64,000 bases of DNA from Wurfbainia villosa. Taxonomy: Eukaryota; Streptophyta; Magnoliopsida; Zingiberales; Zingiberaceae. Shown here one piece after another: positions 1 to 9,984 of the stretch. The stretch covers positions 105,141,179-105,205,178 of the forward strand of contig CM045996.1 of the NCBI GenBank assembly GCA_025175895.1, read 5' to 3'. A program made the position numbers and the translations under genes. Numbering within the stretch: position 1 is the first letter of the stretch; each line of letters begins with the position of its first letter. The notes below the pieces were generated by a model, which searched no databases, was not told where the DNA came from, and saw only the letters and a list, made by a program, of their open reading frames with translations.

Positions 1-1033
1 GCATGTAGTCTTGGCGGCATAAGTCCAAGCGGACCTTGGCAAAGGAAGTCTAAAGGCAAGTCTTGACAACGTAAGTCCAAGCATATAGTCTTGGCGGCAT
101 AAAGTCTAAGCACACTTTGGCAAAGGAAAACCTAAGACATGACAAAACTGAAGGAAGCTCTTGGAAGCAAAGCGCAAAGGATGAACAAGTCGCGGGCTCG
201 GAGCGATCTTGGAGGTGCAAGGCTTAAGGAAGAGCTAGAAGGTTGAGTCTAGGTCTAGGGAGTCAATTCAAGTATGAGTTATTCATACTTGACATCGTAT
301 CAGTCGACTGATATGATGTATCAGTGGACTGTTAGGGTGCTCGACTGAGTCAGGCTGAAAATCTGATGAACAGTCGACTGCCTAGTCGTGGCAGTCGACT
401 GATGCTCCATCAGTCGACTGCCAAATAGTAGTAGTCAACTGATCAAGTTAAACACGGGCATAGAATGGAGTCTCACTCGACTGATCACTCCATCAGTCGA
501 CTGATGGAGGGATCAGTCGACTGATGAGCGAGCCGTTGGATGAATACGATTATGAATCCAGCAAATTCGGCTATTCAGAAGCCATTAACCGCGGCGACAG
601 TCGACTGATGCTGTACATCAGTCGATTGATCGTGCCCCAACGGGAAAAACATCCCTCTCTCTATAAAAAGAGGGCTTATGGTGGTTGATAGAGTTAATGC
701 TTACTTTATGATCATCCTCTCAAGCCTCCACGAATTTTCTAAGCTTTCCTAGTGTTTTGATTCCCCTCCTCCTCTCTAAACTTCATCTTCAACTTTTGTA
801 AGAAGAGGAGGGTTGTTGTAAAAAGAGAAAGCTTCTTAGTGAGATTATTAGGGTTGATCCACCTTAAGGATCGCCGTGGAGTAGAAGCGTTATCTCCAAA
901 CCACGTAAAGGCTTTATGTTAGCATTGCATTTTTATTTCTATTATTATTGTTTTTGTGTGCTTCCGCTAATCATTTTTGTAGAAACGAAAACAAGCTATT
1001 CACCTCCCCTCTAGCTTCCAAGGATCCTCTACA
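1..1033 (+). repeat. SIRE1 5' LTR (5' truncated by window)
   Basis: The LTR ends in CTCTACA just before the primer-binding site, and TG...CA LTRs of the same type occur elsewhere in the window. Positions 1-130 hold short repeats of the form CTTGG...CCAAG. Positions 296-630 hold the palindrome CAGTCGACTG at least seven times exactly, plus point variants such as CAGTGGACTG and CACTCGACTG. A TATA box follows at 662. Near the end is the block CACCTCCCCTCTAGC, the reverse complement of which (GCTAGAGG..GGTGAATAG) recurs at the ends of the other Sirevirus-type LTRs here. Confidence 0.88.
662..668 (+). promoter_or_regulatory. TATA box of SIRE1 LTR
   Basis: TATAAAA lies in the context CTATAAAAAGAGGGCTTA, directly downstream of the palindrome array and about 370 bp before the LTR end. 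This is the expected place for the U3/R core promoter. Nearly the same TATA context appears in A, B and other Sirevirus-type LTRs in the window. Confidence 0.75.
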
Positions 1034-1050
1034 AGTAGTATTAGAGCCCG
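1034..1050 (+). other. SIRE1 primer-binding site (initiator tRNA-Met), degenerate
   Basis: AGTAGTATTAGAGCCCG follows the LTR end. It differs from the usual copia site TGGTATCAGAGCC by two transitions (G to A and C to T), as expected for an old methylated copy. The intact version is seen at 42311-42329. Confidence 0.75.
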
Positions 1051-1087
1051 AATCGCATCGGAAGATCTAACAATCAACCAGAGCACG

Positions 1088-2715
1088 ATGGCTTTCCAGG
1101 AGGGGTATAGCACGGCGAGGCCTCCTTTCTTCGACGACAACGACTTCGACTATTGGAAAGGTAGGATGGAATACTACCTCATGAATGACATCGAAAATTG
1201 TTTTAGTATTGTAGAGGGATTCGAGAAGCCGGTCGATGAACTTGGAGCGCCAATACCGACCAAAGATTGGACGAGGGATATGTCCAAGAAGGCACAAGCA
1301 AATGCAAAGGCAACGACCACACTCCAATGTGGTCTATCAAAGGAGAAATTGTCCAAGGTCGGACCCTTCAACTCCGCTAAAGAGCTTTGGGAGAAGCTCA
1401 TCGAATTGAATGAAGGATCAAAGGAGACGAGGAGAGCCAAGAGGGACCTCTTGATAGGCCAACTCCAAAACTTTGCCATAAAGACCAATGAGACCATGAT
1501 TCAGATGCATGGTCACTTCAAGGGAGTAGTCAGCGGACTACATGTGATAGGTGAGAAGGTTGACAACCGAGACCTTGTGAGGTATGTACTCCAAGCCTTC
1601 CCTAGAACAACCTTGTGGGCTTCAATGGTAGATGCCTATAAGGTCTCTAGGGATCTTTTTTTGGCTAAATTAGATGATCTCTTTTGTGAATTTAAATTGC
1701 ACGAGCAAGCTAATACTTCATCAAAAGAGAAGGTATAGCTCTTTTTGTAGGGAAGAAGGACAAAAAGAAGAAGGAAAAGAAAGAAGTCTCTTCCTCATCC
1801 GAATCTGATGCAGAATCATCAAGTAGCAACGACGAGCTATTGGTTAGTGAGGTAGCTCACTATGTGAAGAAGTTTGGTGGGAGATCAAGGAAACTCACCA
1901 AGAAAGATGTGAGGAGGATGTTCCAATCCTCCAAAGGTAAAACCTCAACTAGTTCAATTCCTACATCTAACGTAACTTGTTATGGTTGCAACAAGAAAGA
2001 GCATATCAAGCTAAATTGCCCAGAACTAAAGAAGAAGGAGGAGAAGGAAAATTAAAAGAAAAAAAAGAAGGAGAAAAAGAAGAAGGAGGCAATGGTGGCA
2101 CAAACATGGGACACACTAAGCTTGGAGGACTCTTCCAATGATGAAGAGATGTGTCGTGCCACCCGGAACCTAGCTCTCATGGCCTTGGAGGAGGAAGCCG
2201 GGAGCTCAAGTGAGGAGTCTTCATCCTCATCCTCAAGCGACGAATCATCATCAAGTGATGATGAGGCAAGAGACTCCACTAGGATAGATTTACTTTGCAA
2301 AACCATTGCATGCCTTCAAAATGCCTTAAATAGACCAAAAACTAGGATTAAGGACTTAAAAGTAGAAATTAAATCACTCAAAAATGTAGTACCATCTTGT
2401 GATGATGCATGTATACTTAGGAATGAGAATGATGAACTTAGAAAAGAAATAGGTGATTTACATGCATGTTTAGAAAAGTTTACAAATGGGTCAAAATATC
2501 TTGACATGATTCTTAGGGACCAAAGGGTCATTTATAACAATGCCAACATAGGATACAAGCCAAAGGAAAAAGAAGTAGCTTTCACCTCTCTAATTAGTAG
2601 CAAACCAACCATTAAGAGCAAGGCTAAAAAGGCTTGGGTTCCCAAAAGTTATATAGTTGATTCTATCGGTCCTAAAATTTGGGTACCTAAGGCTTGCATT
2701 TTTCGTGTTGTATAG
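1088..2715 (+). pseudogene. gag: SIRE1 gag (broken)
   Basis: Gag forms the cytoplasmic particle that packages element RNA. The reading starts at the first ATG after the primer site and gives a retrotransposon gag N-terminus (…FDYWKGRMEYYL…), then an acidic/serine-rich linker and one zinc knuckle (1978-2019) with spacing CX2CX4HX4C, in which the glycine usual before His is Glu. A coiled-coil-like C-terminus rich in Lys/Glu follows, ending near WVPK motifs. Damage: a one-base frameshift near 1729, an in-frame TAA at 2053-2055 and a TAG at 2713-2715. Beyond the TAG the same frame runs straight into the protease, so gag and pol were one reading frame or were separated by a suppressible stop. Confidence 0.85.
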
Positions 2716-2755
2716 CTAGAAGAACCAAGCTTATCGATTGTTGATAGTGGGTGCT
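2716..2755 (+). pseudogene. pol: SIRE1 protease start, catalytic Asp-Ser-Gly
   Basis: In the gag frame after the TAG, the sequence reads to the aspartic-protease active-site triad D-S-G-C, with Asp at 2743-2745. The solo LTR interrupts the next codon. The second half (His-Met-Thr-Gly…) resumes at 4425. Confidence 0.85.
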
Positions 2756-4419
2756 TGATAACTATCATTTTTTTGGATTTTGTTGGTCCTTAATATCATT
2801 ATTTTTATCCTCTCGAGTGATTAATTATCAATTATTTGCATGTTTTATGAGTTGGATATATTTTTGGATCTTATTGTAAATTCTCCTAAATTTTGGATTT
2901 ATATGTAAATTTTATCTTTGTTTGTAGGAGATCAAGATGAGCCTCTGGACTAGACTTAATTTGGATCAAATATGGCTTCATCTAAGGGACATAATGGGCA
3001 TTTTAAGCTGGAAGAATCTGAGCCCTTCATCAAGATCAGAGGCAATTTAATTAAGGGTTCAGATCTATTTAATTCTGACCGTCCGATGAGATCTGATTGA
3101 TCTGAGACATCCATCTAAATTTGGAGCGATCCGGTCCATACATTTAGATCTAGACATCTTAGGCCTTCATCCAGCTTCAGCCGATCGTGATTATCCATTC
3201 AGAGTGATAAGATCCATTCATTCCAAATCGGAGGAATCTAAGCCGTTGGATGCACAACTAGCTTAATGGATTAATGAAGATAATTAAACCCTAGCTTCTA
3301 TTGGACGGCTGAGATTGATGGGGGCTTGGATCAGACGGTGGAGAAAATCCATTTAATGCTTCTTCAAGATCGCATAAATCAGCTGACATTTCACCATTTC
3401 TTCTCTGCGATTTCCACCCGACACAGCTGCTCTTGCCACCGTCTTCCTCGCCGGTCGCCAGAGAGGAAGGGGATCCCCTCCTTCTCCGGTGACCGGTGGT
3501 CTCCTCTGCCATCAGCATCCCCTCTTCAACATCTCCACCGACCGAGCTCTGTCACAGCCATCAGCTCTTCCGCCCATTCCTAGATCCAGCAGAATCGATT
3601 CCTTAGCTCCACAGCTCCGGCGGTGCCACTCCACCGCCGGCAACTTCTTCTCCTCCGCAGCTCCACCCCATTTTCAAGCGACGCCGACACACAGCTCCAC
3701 CTCCGATCGGAGGTGTCATCCATTCCACCGGTGCCGACAGCCATCTCAGTTCATCATAGCCCCTATTCCACACCGCCTGTCAACATCCACCTTCATCGAT
3801 TTCCAACTTGTTCACAGCCCTGTTTTAAGTTTTTGACAGTTCCTGTTCCAGGTCGGTTTCATAATCGGCAGCTTCTTCACATCGATCAGTAGCTCCATTT
3901 TCTAGCATCTACATGTTTTGATGGTTTGGTTGTTAATTGGTTGAACGTTTGTAATCACATTTCCCTTCCATGTTTAATTTGCACGTAATTAGTTTAATTT
4001 GGTTCATGCCTACTTAGTGTTTGATGAAATGTTTCTTTGGGTAATTAAGTCGTAGTTAGTTAGGTTAGATCTAATTTCATGCTTTATTTTACTCTCATGT
4101 TATTCTGCATGTTTCAATTCCTACACTTCCTTTATACTTTTGAATGCTTATTTTATGTTTTTTTTTTAATTTCTTCACAATCGTAGTTTAGACAGATTAG
4201 AGTTTGATTATGTGCATTATCTTCCGTTCAGTAGGATTAGCCTTTTAAATTCCAACCCCCATTTACAAACCCAAAGCAATAATTAGAAATCCTAAGTTTA
4301 CTATTCTATCGATTACACTCGTTGGGAAATGATCAGGGCCATTCACTATACTATATTAGTGTAGATAGGGGGTTCGATAATTAATTTGGAACGGTACCAT
4401 GACAAATTCTCCGTTATCA
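2756..4419. mobile_element. Solo LTR, probably Ty3/gypsy, inserted in SIRE1 protease
   Basis: This 1664-bp unit begins TGATAAC and ends GTTATCA, a 7-bp terminal inverted repeat of the TG...CA class. It is flanked by the perfect 5-bp duplication GTGCT (2751-2755 and 4420-4424). Removing the unit plus one GTGCT rejoins the protease frame exactly (frame 1 before, frame 2 after, insert plus duplication 1669 bp). There is no coding domain, primer site or internal region, so it is a solo LTR. Its termini and the 3' end (…GACAAATTCTCCGTTATCA) resemble Athila/Tat-type gypsy LTRs; that assignment is inference. Several open frames inside are uninformative. Confidence 0.88.
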
Positions 4420-4424
4420 GTGCT

Positions 4425-7400
4425 CAAAACATATGACCGGTGATGAGAGAAAATTTTCCATCATCAACCACACTAGCAAGGGGAAGGTGTCTTTTGGAAA
4501 TAGTGGTAAACTTAAGATTATAGGAAAAGACACAATTGAGATATCCCCCAACCTTGCCATTCATAAAGTGTTATTAGTTAAAAATATAAAATTTAATTTG
4601 CTTAGTTTAAGTCAACTATGTGATGCCAATTTTGATGTTCAATTTGATTCATCAAAATGTTTCATAAGACACAAAACTTTAAATGATTGCATGTTAGTAG
4701 GCTTTAGGAAATCAAATATATACTGTGTTGATTTTTCCTATGCTACTAATGCTTCTACCAAGTGTCTCATTGCAAAAGAAGAAGAGAGTTGGCTTTGGCA
4801 TAGGAGGCTAAGGCACATTAATATGAAGAACATTGCCAAGATAGCCAAAATGAAGTTAGTCAAGGGGTTGCCAAAAGTCAAGTATCTCAAGAACAAAATG
4901 TGTGATGCGTGCCAAGAAGGGAAGCAATCAAAAACATCACACAAAGGTAAAACTTTACTTAGTACCGCTTTACCTTTAGAACTATTGAATATGGACTTAT
5001 TTGATTGTCATAGTACTCCTTCCATAATTGATTGTAAATATTGTTTAGTGATAGTAGATGATTTTTTTAGATTTATTTGGGTATTTTTCATGAAAAATAA
5101 GGATGAAACCCTATGAATAATCATAGGATTTAGCAAGAGAGTAGAGAATGAAAGAAAACTCAAAATCAACCGGATTCGTAATGATCATGGTGGAGAATTT
5201 GAGAATTCTAATTTCTCAATCTTTTGCCTAGAACAAGGGTACAAGTACGAATTTTCTTGTCCTAGAACACCCCAACAAAATGGGGTTGTGGAAAGGAAAA
5301 ATCGTGCCCTACAAGAAGCGGCTAGGACTATGCTTAATGCATATTCTTTACCTAGCTACTTGTGGGTGGAAGCAGTCAACACCGCTTGCTATATCCAAAA
5401 TAGGATTTTAATTCATAGATTTTTAGAAAAACCCCATTTGAATTATGGAATGGTACAATTCCAACAATTCACTATTTTAAGGTCTTTGGATGCAAAGTTT
5501 ATATTTTAAACACCAAAGATAACATAGGTAAATTTGAGTCCAAAGCGGATGAGAGAATCCTAGTTGGATACTCATCCACTAGTGTAGGGTATAGAGTTTA
5601 TAATAAAAGAACTCAAAAGATTGAGGAATCTTCAAATGTGTAATTTGATGAAACCTCTAATACATACCCTAGGAAATCTCCCATTGATGATGATATCAAT
5701 GATAAAAATCAAGAAATTATCAAAAAATTTCAAGATTTAACTTTAGGGGGTAATGATCAAGGGGGAGAATTGAATCAAAGGGGATTAAGAGGTGAATCCG
5801 ATGATGAAAGAAGAATTGAGGATAATCATGATCAAAATCAAGTTAATACACCTCCTAGAACAATAAGAGTTCATCAAAATCACCCTCTAGATCAAATTGT
5901 AGGTGAATTATCTCAAGGAGTTAGGACTAGGTCATTTCATAGAGAGCTCTTTAGTCATATAGCCCTAATCTCTCAAATTGAGCCCAAATCAATAAATGAT
6001 GCATTACTTGATCTGGATTGGATCTTAGCAATGCAAGATGAATTGGCTCAATTTGAAAGGAGTCAAGTATAGGAGTTAGTTCCTAGACCTAATGACAATA
6101 CCATCATTACTACAAGATGGGTCTTTAGGAACAAACTAGATGACCAAGGAAATATTACTAGGAATAAGGCAAGGTTAGTTGCAAGGGGCTTTAATCAAGT
6201 TGAAGGACTTGACTATGATGAAACATATGCCCCGGTTGCTAGGTTAGAGTGTATTAGGATCCTATTAGGGTATGCCTCTTATATGTGTTTCAAACTCCAT
6301 CAAATGGATGTTAAATCGGCATTCCTAAATGGGTTCATTAAGGAAGAGGTATATGTAGAATAACCTCCCGGGTTTGAGAATATGGACTATCCAAACCATG
6401 TATACAAGCTTAGGAAAGTGTTGTATGGTTTAAAACAAGCTCCCCGGTCTTGGTATGAAAGATTATCATCTTTCTTAATCTCTAAGGACTTTAGGAGGGG
6501 TAATGTAGATCAAACTCTATTTATAAAGTCAACATCAAAGGACATCTTTGTTGCCCAAGTATATGTTGATGACATTATCTTTGGATCAACAAATGATGAA
6601 CTCCTTCAAGACTTTATCAAGAATATAGAAAATGAGTTTGAGATGAGTCTAGTTGGGGAACTAAATTTCTTCCTAGGATTACAAGTCAAACAAACAAGTG
6701 AAGGAATTTATATTTACCAAACCAAATATGCTAAGGAAATGATTAAGAAATTTGGTTTGGAAAATGCTAAAGTAGTATCAACTCCAATGGCAACCAATAC
6801 AAAAATAGATAGTGATAATGAAGGAAAACAAATTGACCTTACACTCTATAGGAGTATGATTGGTAGCCTCTTGTACCTAACCGCTAGTAGACCCGATATA
6901 TTATTTGCGGTTAGTATGTATTCTAGGTATCAATCATGTGACAAAGAATCTCATTTAATTTCCATTAAGAGAATCTTAAGATATATTAAAGGCACACTAA
7001 ATGTAGGACTATGGTACCCTAGGACTAGGTCTCGTGATTTGGTTGGGTACACCGATTCCGATTATGCCGGGTGCAAATTGGATCGGAAGAGTACTAGTGG
7101 TGGATGTCAATTCCTTGGGTCCTCCCTAGTTAGTTGGGGTAGTAGGAAGCAACCTTGTGTTGCCCTATCCACCACCGAGGCCGAGTATGTGGCTATGGGT
7201 GGTTGTGTAGCTCAACTACTATGGATGAGACATACCTTAGAGGACTATGAGCTATCTTACTCCAACATAAAAGTATTTTGTAATAATGTGAGCACCATAA
7301 ATTTGACCAAAAATCCGGTGCATACTCTAGGACCAAGCACATTGAAGTGAAACCTCACTTCATTAGAGATCATATGGCTAAGGGGGACATTAAGCTTAAT

Positions 7401-7505
7401 TACATTGAATCTAAGTCCAACCTAGCCGACATCTTTACCAAGCCTCTCCCCGAAGTAGAATTTTCATCACTTAGGAGAGAACTTGGGATGTGCTTAGTTG
7501 AATAA
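4425..7505 (+). pseudogene. pol: SIRE1 pol: PR end, integrase, RT, RNase H (broken)
   Basis: Pol carries out particle maturation, cDNA synthesis and integration. In order: the protease remainder; the GAG-pre-integrase zinc domain (HX4H near 4795-4815, CX2C near 4900); the integrase core (NMDLFD, RNDHGGEF, then NGVVERKNR with the catalytic Glu near 5290); RT with YVDD at 6562-6573; and RNase H with TDSDYAG and TEAEY. It ends at TAA 7503-7505. Lesions: TGA 5114-5116, a frameshift near 5445, TAA near 5640, TAG 6070-6072 (Trp codon of the VWELVPRP block), TAA 6361-6363 (Gln codon) and a frameshift near 7325. Most stops are C-to-T or G-to-A changes. It cannot make an active enzyme. Confidence 0.9.
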
Positions 7506-7738
7506 AGGTATAGGTTTGCATGATCCAATAGAAATCCTAGGATTTATACCTTTAAGCATCTCACAAAATACCTAAGAAACCATAATTTTTGTATTGAGCC
7601 ACTTAGAAAACATGTGAGATGTTAGGAAGATGCACTTGGTTCATCATGCTTGTTATCATGCATTACTATGAACCAAAGTGTCATCTAGAGACATTAATCC
7701 TTCATTGGACCAATCAATGGGAAGGCTTATGCACAACT
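7506..7738 (+). other. SIRE1 3' spacer
   Basis: Non-coding sequence after the RNase H stop and before the A1 LTR. In Sireviruses this is where an optional envelope-like frame and the polypurine tract lie, but neither is visible here before A1 interrupts it. Confidence 0.6.
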
Positions 7739-9964
7739 TGTTGGGTTTCCGACACCGCGGCGAGTGTGTGTTCGAACATGTTTCGTAAACATGTGCATAG
7801 CAGAAGAAATAAAAATAATAAATCTAATTTACAACACACACCCCACACGCATGCATAGTACAACATATGTAGACATAACCACAATTTCAAATTTTGCAAT
7901 AAAAGGAAATTTATACTACGTATTCCTGACGTATCACGTGTAGCGGGAAAGACATCAACCGGAGCGATCCACGCTAGAATCGCCTCTATCCGTATCCATG
8001 CTGAGTATCTTCGGGATGAATTCACAAAGTCATGAGCCTCGTCTTTGTACGAGTTACTAGCCTCGTGTTGAAGACGATGTGATCGAGAGAAGATCAAAAT
8101 CCGAATCAAAATTCGGATCTAAAACGAGTCCTCAAAAACTCGCTTCTCTGGAGAGGTATTCGTCAACCGTTTGACAAATCCTTCGTTCTCCACTTATGAG
8201 GATTACCGGAGATCAAATCTCTGGCAAAGTAGCATCTGTTGGAGCTCCAAATGTCATCCAAACGACGCTCAGACACGAAATAAACAAGCTGTCCAGAAAA
8301 CTGGACAGCTTTGGTGGAGGATTAGTGCCGGCCAAATAAGGAATCTAGATGCTCACCTTGTCACCGGAGCCAAGGAAGATCACCGGAGCTCGTCCGGTAG
8401 CAGCTAGACGCCTGCAAGAGGGGAGGACGGCAGCTGCTGGACGCCGGCAAGAGGGGCTTGGGCGGTGGTGGGTGACGGCAAAGAATTGGCGCCGGCTACA
8501 CCAAGGAGAGGAGGGCGGCAACTTTAGGGTTCCTTGGATTAGGTTTTCACAAAATCCCTTAAGCCCTATTTTATAGAGAACAAATTCTCCTAATGGTTAT
8601 CGGATCATAACCAAAATCCCATTAATCCGCTCCATTAATTTAAGTTAAAATAAACCAAACCGATTTGGTCTATTTTAAGTTAAAACGAACCGAACCAACT
8701 TTGGTTCATTCGTTTAAAACAAACCAAACCCCTTTGGTTTATTCTCCACCATTCGATTAGAAGTAAACCAATTTGGTTCATCCATCATGTCTTCATAAGA
8801 CACGGCCCATCCACGCTTCCATTGCGACTGAAATGATTTCATGCTCGCTCCTTGTTTTGTCCAACCAAACCTAGTTTCTCTCGGTCTAAGAATCTCATTC
8901 TCAAGCTTGTTTTAAATTCTTCGGATTACGCTCATTTTGCGTATGACCAAATAGGTTCTCAGTTTATGTTGGCCATCTATAATTAACCATTAATTATAGA
9001 ATGACCATGAGTGACACCTAGTAGTACATCATGATCCCCAATTAACCGAAAAGATCAACGGTTGATCCGGAACTATTTCTGAAACCCTTCAGCAGCTACA
9101 ATGAATCGTGCCCCATTCCCTTCACTAATCTTATACCCACTTGGTTCAAGACATGGTCTATAATGTCATTCCCCACTAGGTTGACTACGTCACACCTAGC
9201 CCAAGTATCATTTCCTCGTCCTACGGATTCTAGTTATTGCACATGTATCCAAGAGTACCTTACTCTAAACATATAATGCTTTGGCCAAAGACTTTAGTAA
9301 CAATCCGATGAGAGGCCATGAGTATAAATCTCCTTGCAAGGAGTGGTGAATCTTTTATAGGTTATTCAAACACCTTCAATCACTTCGACTTATACCCAAT
9401 CATCCCGGGTCCATATCTCCTCAGAGATGCTTGCTTAAGATGTCAAAGCATAATTCTTTATGATCAAGATGACTTGAATACCGCAAGTCAAAGGAACATC
9501 GCACTTAAGCTGCAGTAAGAACTTCATTGACATATCTATATATGCAGAGAGCCATATGATGTCTTATGGTTGGTCACTCTAATGAACTAGTTACCATAAC
9601 TAGCATCCACGTTTAACTCCGGACATCACAATATCTCCAGCCTTTGAGAATCAGCTGCTTGGATACACCAAGGAGTATACCTCGTGCTAGTCTCAACAGA
9701 ATCGATGGTGTCCAAATCCATCAATTCATCGACTAGGGATAATTTCGATACATCACAATTACACATATAGAGATACTCACTAGTTGTGATCCAATCACAA
9801 ATTCTCTCATGCTGTGAATCGTAGCGTGGACATTCAGTAAATGAGTTTAAGATCTAATCAAATACATGAAAACATGTATATTCAAATAGTGAATCTTCAT
9901 TTATCATATAAATAGTTCAAACATAATGCGATTGCCTTAGGACATCTCTCACATATTACTAACA
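7739..9964 (-). repeat. A1 3' LTR (complete, 2226 bp)
   Basis: In the element's sense it begins TGTTAGTAATATG and ends GGAAACCCAACA. Copies at 15018-17093, 20686-22899 and 33699-44902 (after removing NA2) match it along their length and are 2.2 kb when complete. A minus-strand TATA box (CTATAAAATAGGGCTTA) lies at 8560-8577. Confidence 0.9.
8560..8577 (-). promoter_or_regulatory. TATA box of A-family LTR
   Basis: On the minus strand the sequence reads CTATAAAATAGGGCTTA, the LTR core promoter. The plus-strand equivalent in the A solo LTR is CTATAAAAGAGGGCTTA at 22072-22088. Confidence 0.7.
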
Positions 9965-9984
9965 AACTCCCACTTGGCCTAATG
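9965..9984 (-). other. A1 polypurine tract
   Basis: On the minus strand GGCCAAGTGGGAGTT lies immediately before the 3' LTR. This is the usual copia plus-strand priming site. The same tract sits at 44903-44917 in A2. Confidence 0.75.

Larger units (their letters stand above)
1..7738 (+). mobile_element. SIRE1: Sirevirus/Maximus-like copia element, 3' end lost
   Basis: The order is 5' LTR (cut by the window edge), primer-binding site, gag, protease, integrase, reverse transcriptase, RNase H and a 3' spacer, all on the plus strand. The RT core YVDD followed by IIFGS, and RNase H motifs TDSDYAG and STTEAEY, are typical of the Sirevirus (SIRE/Maximus) lineage. A solo LTR (2756-4419) splits it. 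The copy is dead: several stops and frameshifts interrupt gag and pol. Its 3' spacer ends where A1 begins at 7739. A Sirevirus LTR fragment at 17090-17463, on the far side of A1 and in the same orientation, may be what remains of its 3' LTR. Confidence 0.9.

Noticed and set aside
3326..3892. Ser/Pro/His-rich frames of 85-115 codons
   Set aside because: They overlap in different frames inside the solo LTR, with low-complexity composition and no homology to any element protein here.
7619..7858. Plus-strand frame across the SIRE1/A1 border
   Set aside because: It spans two elements of opposite orientation and has no domain.
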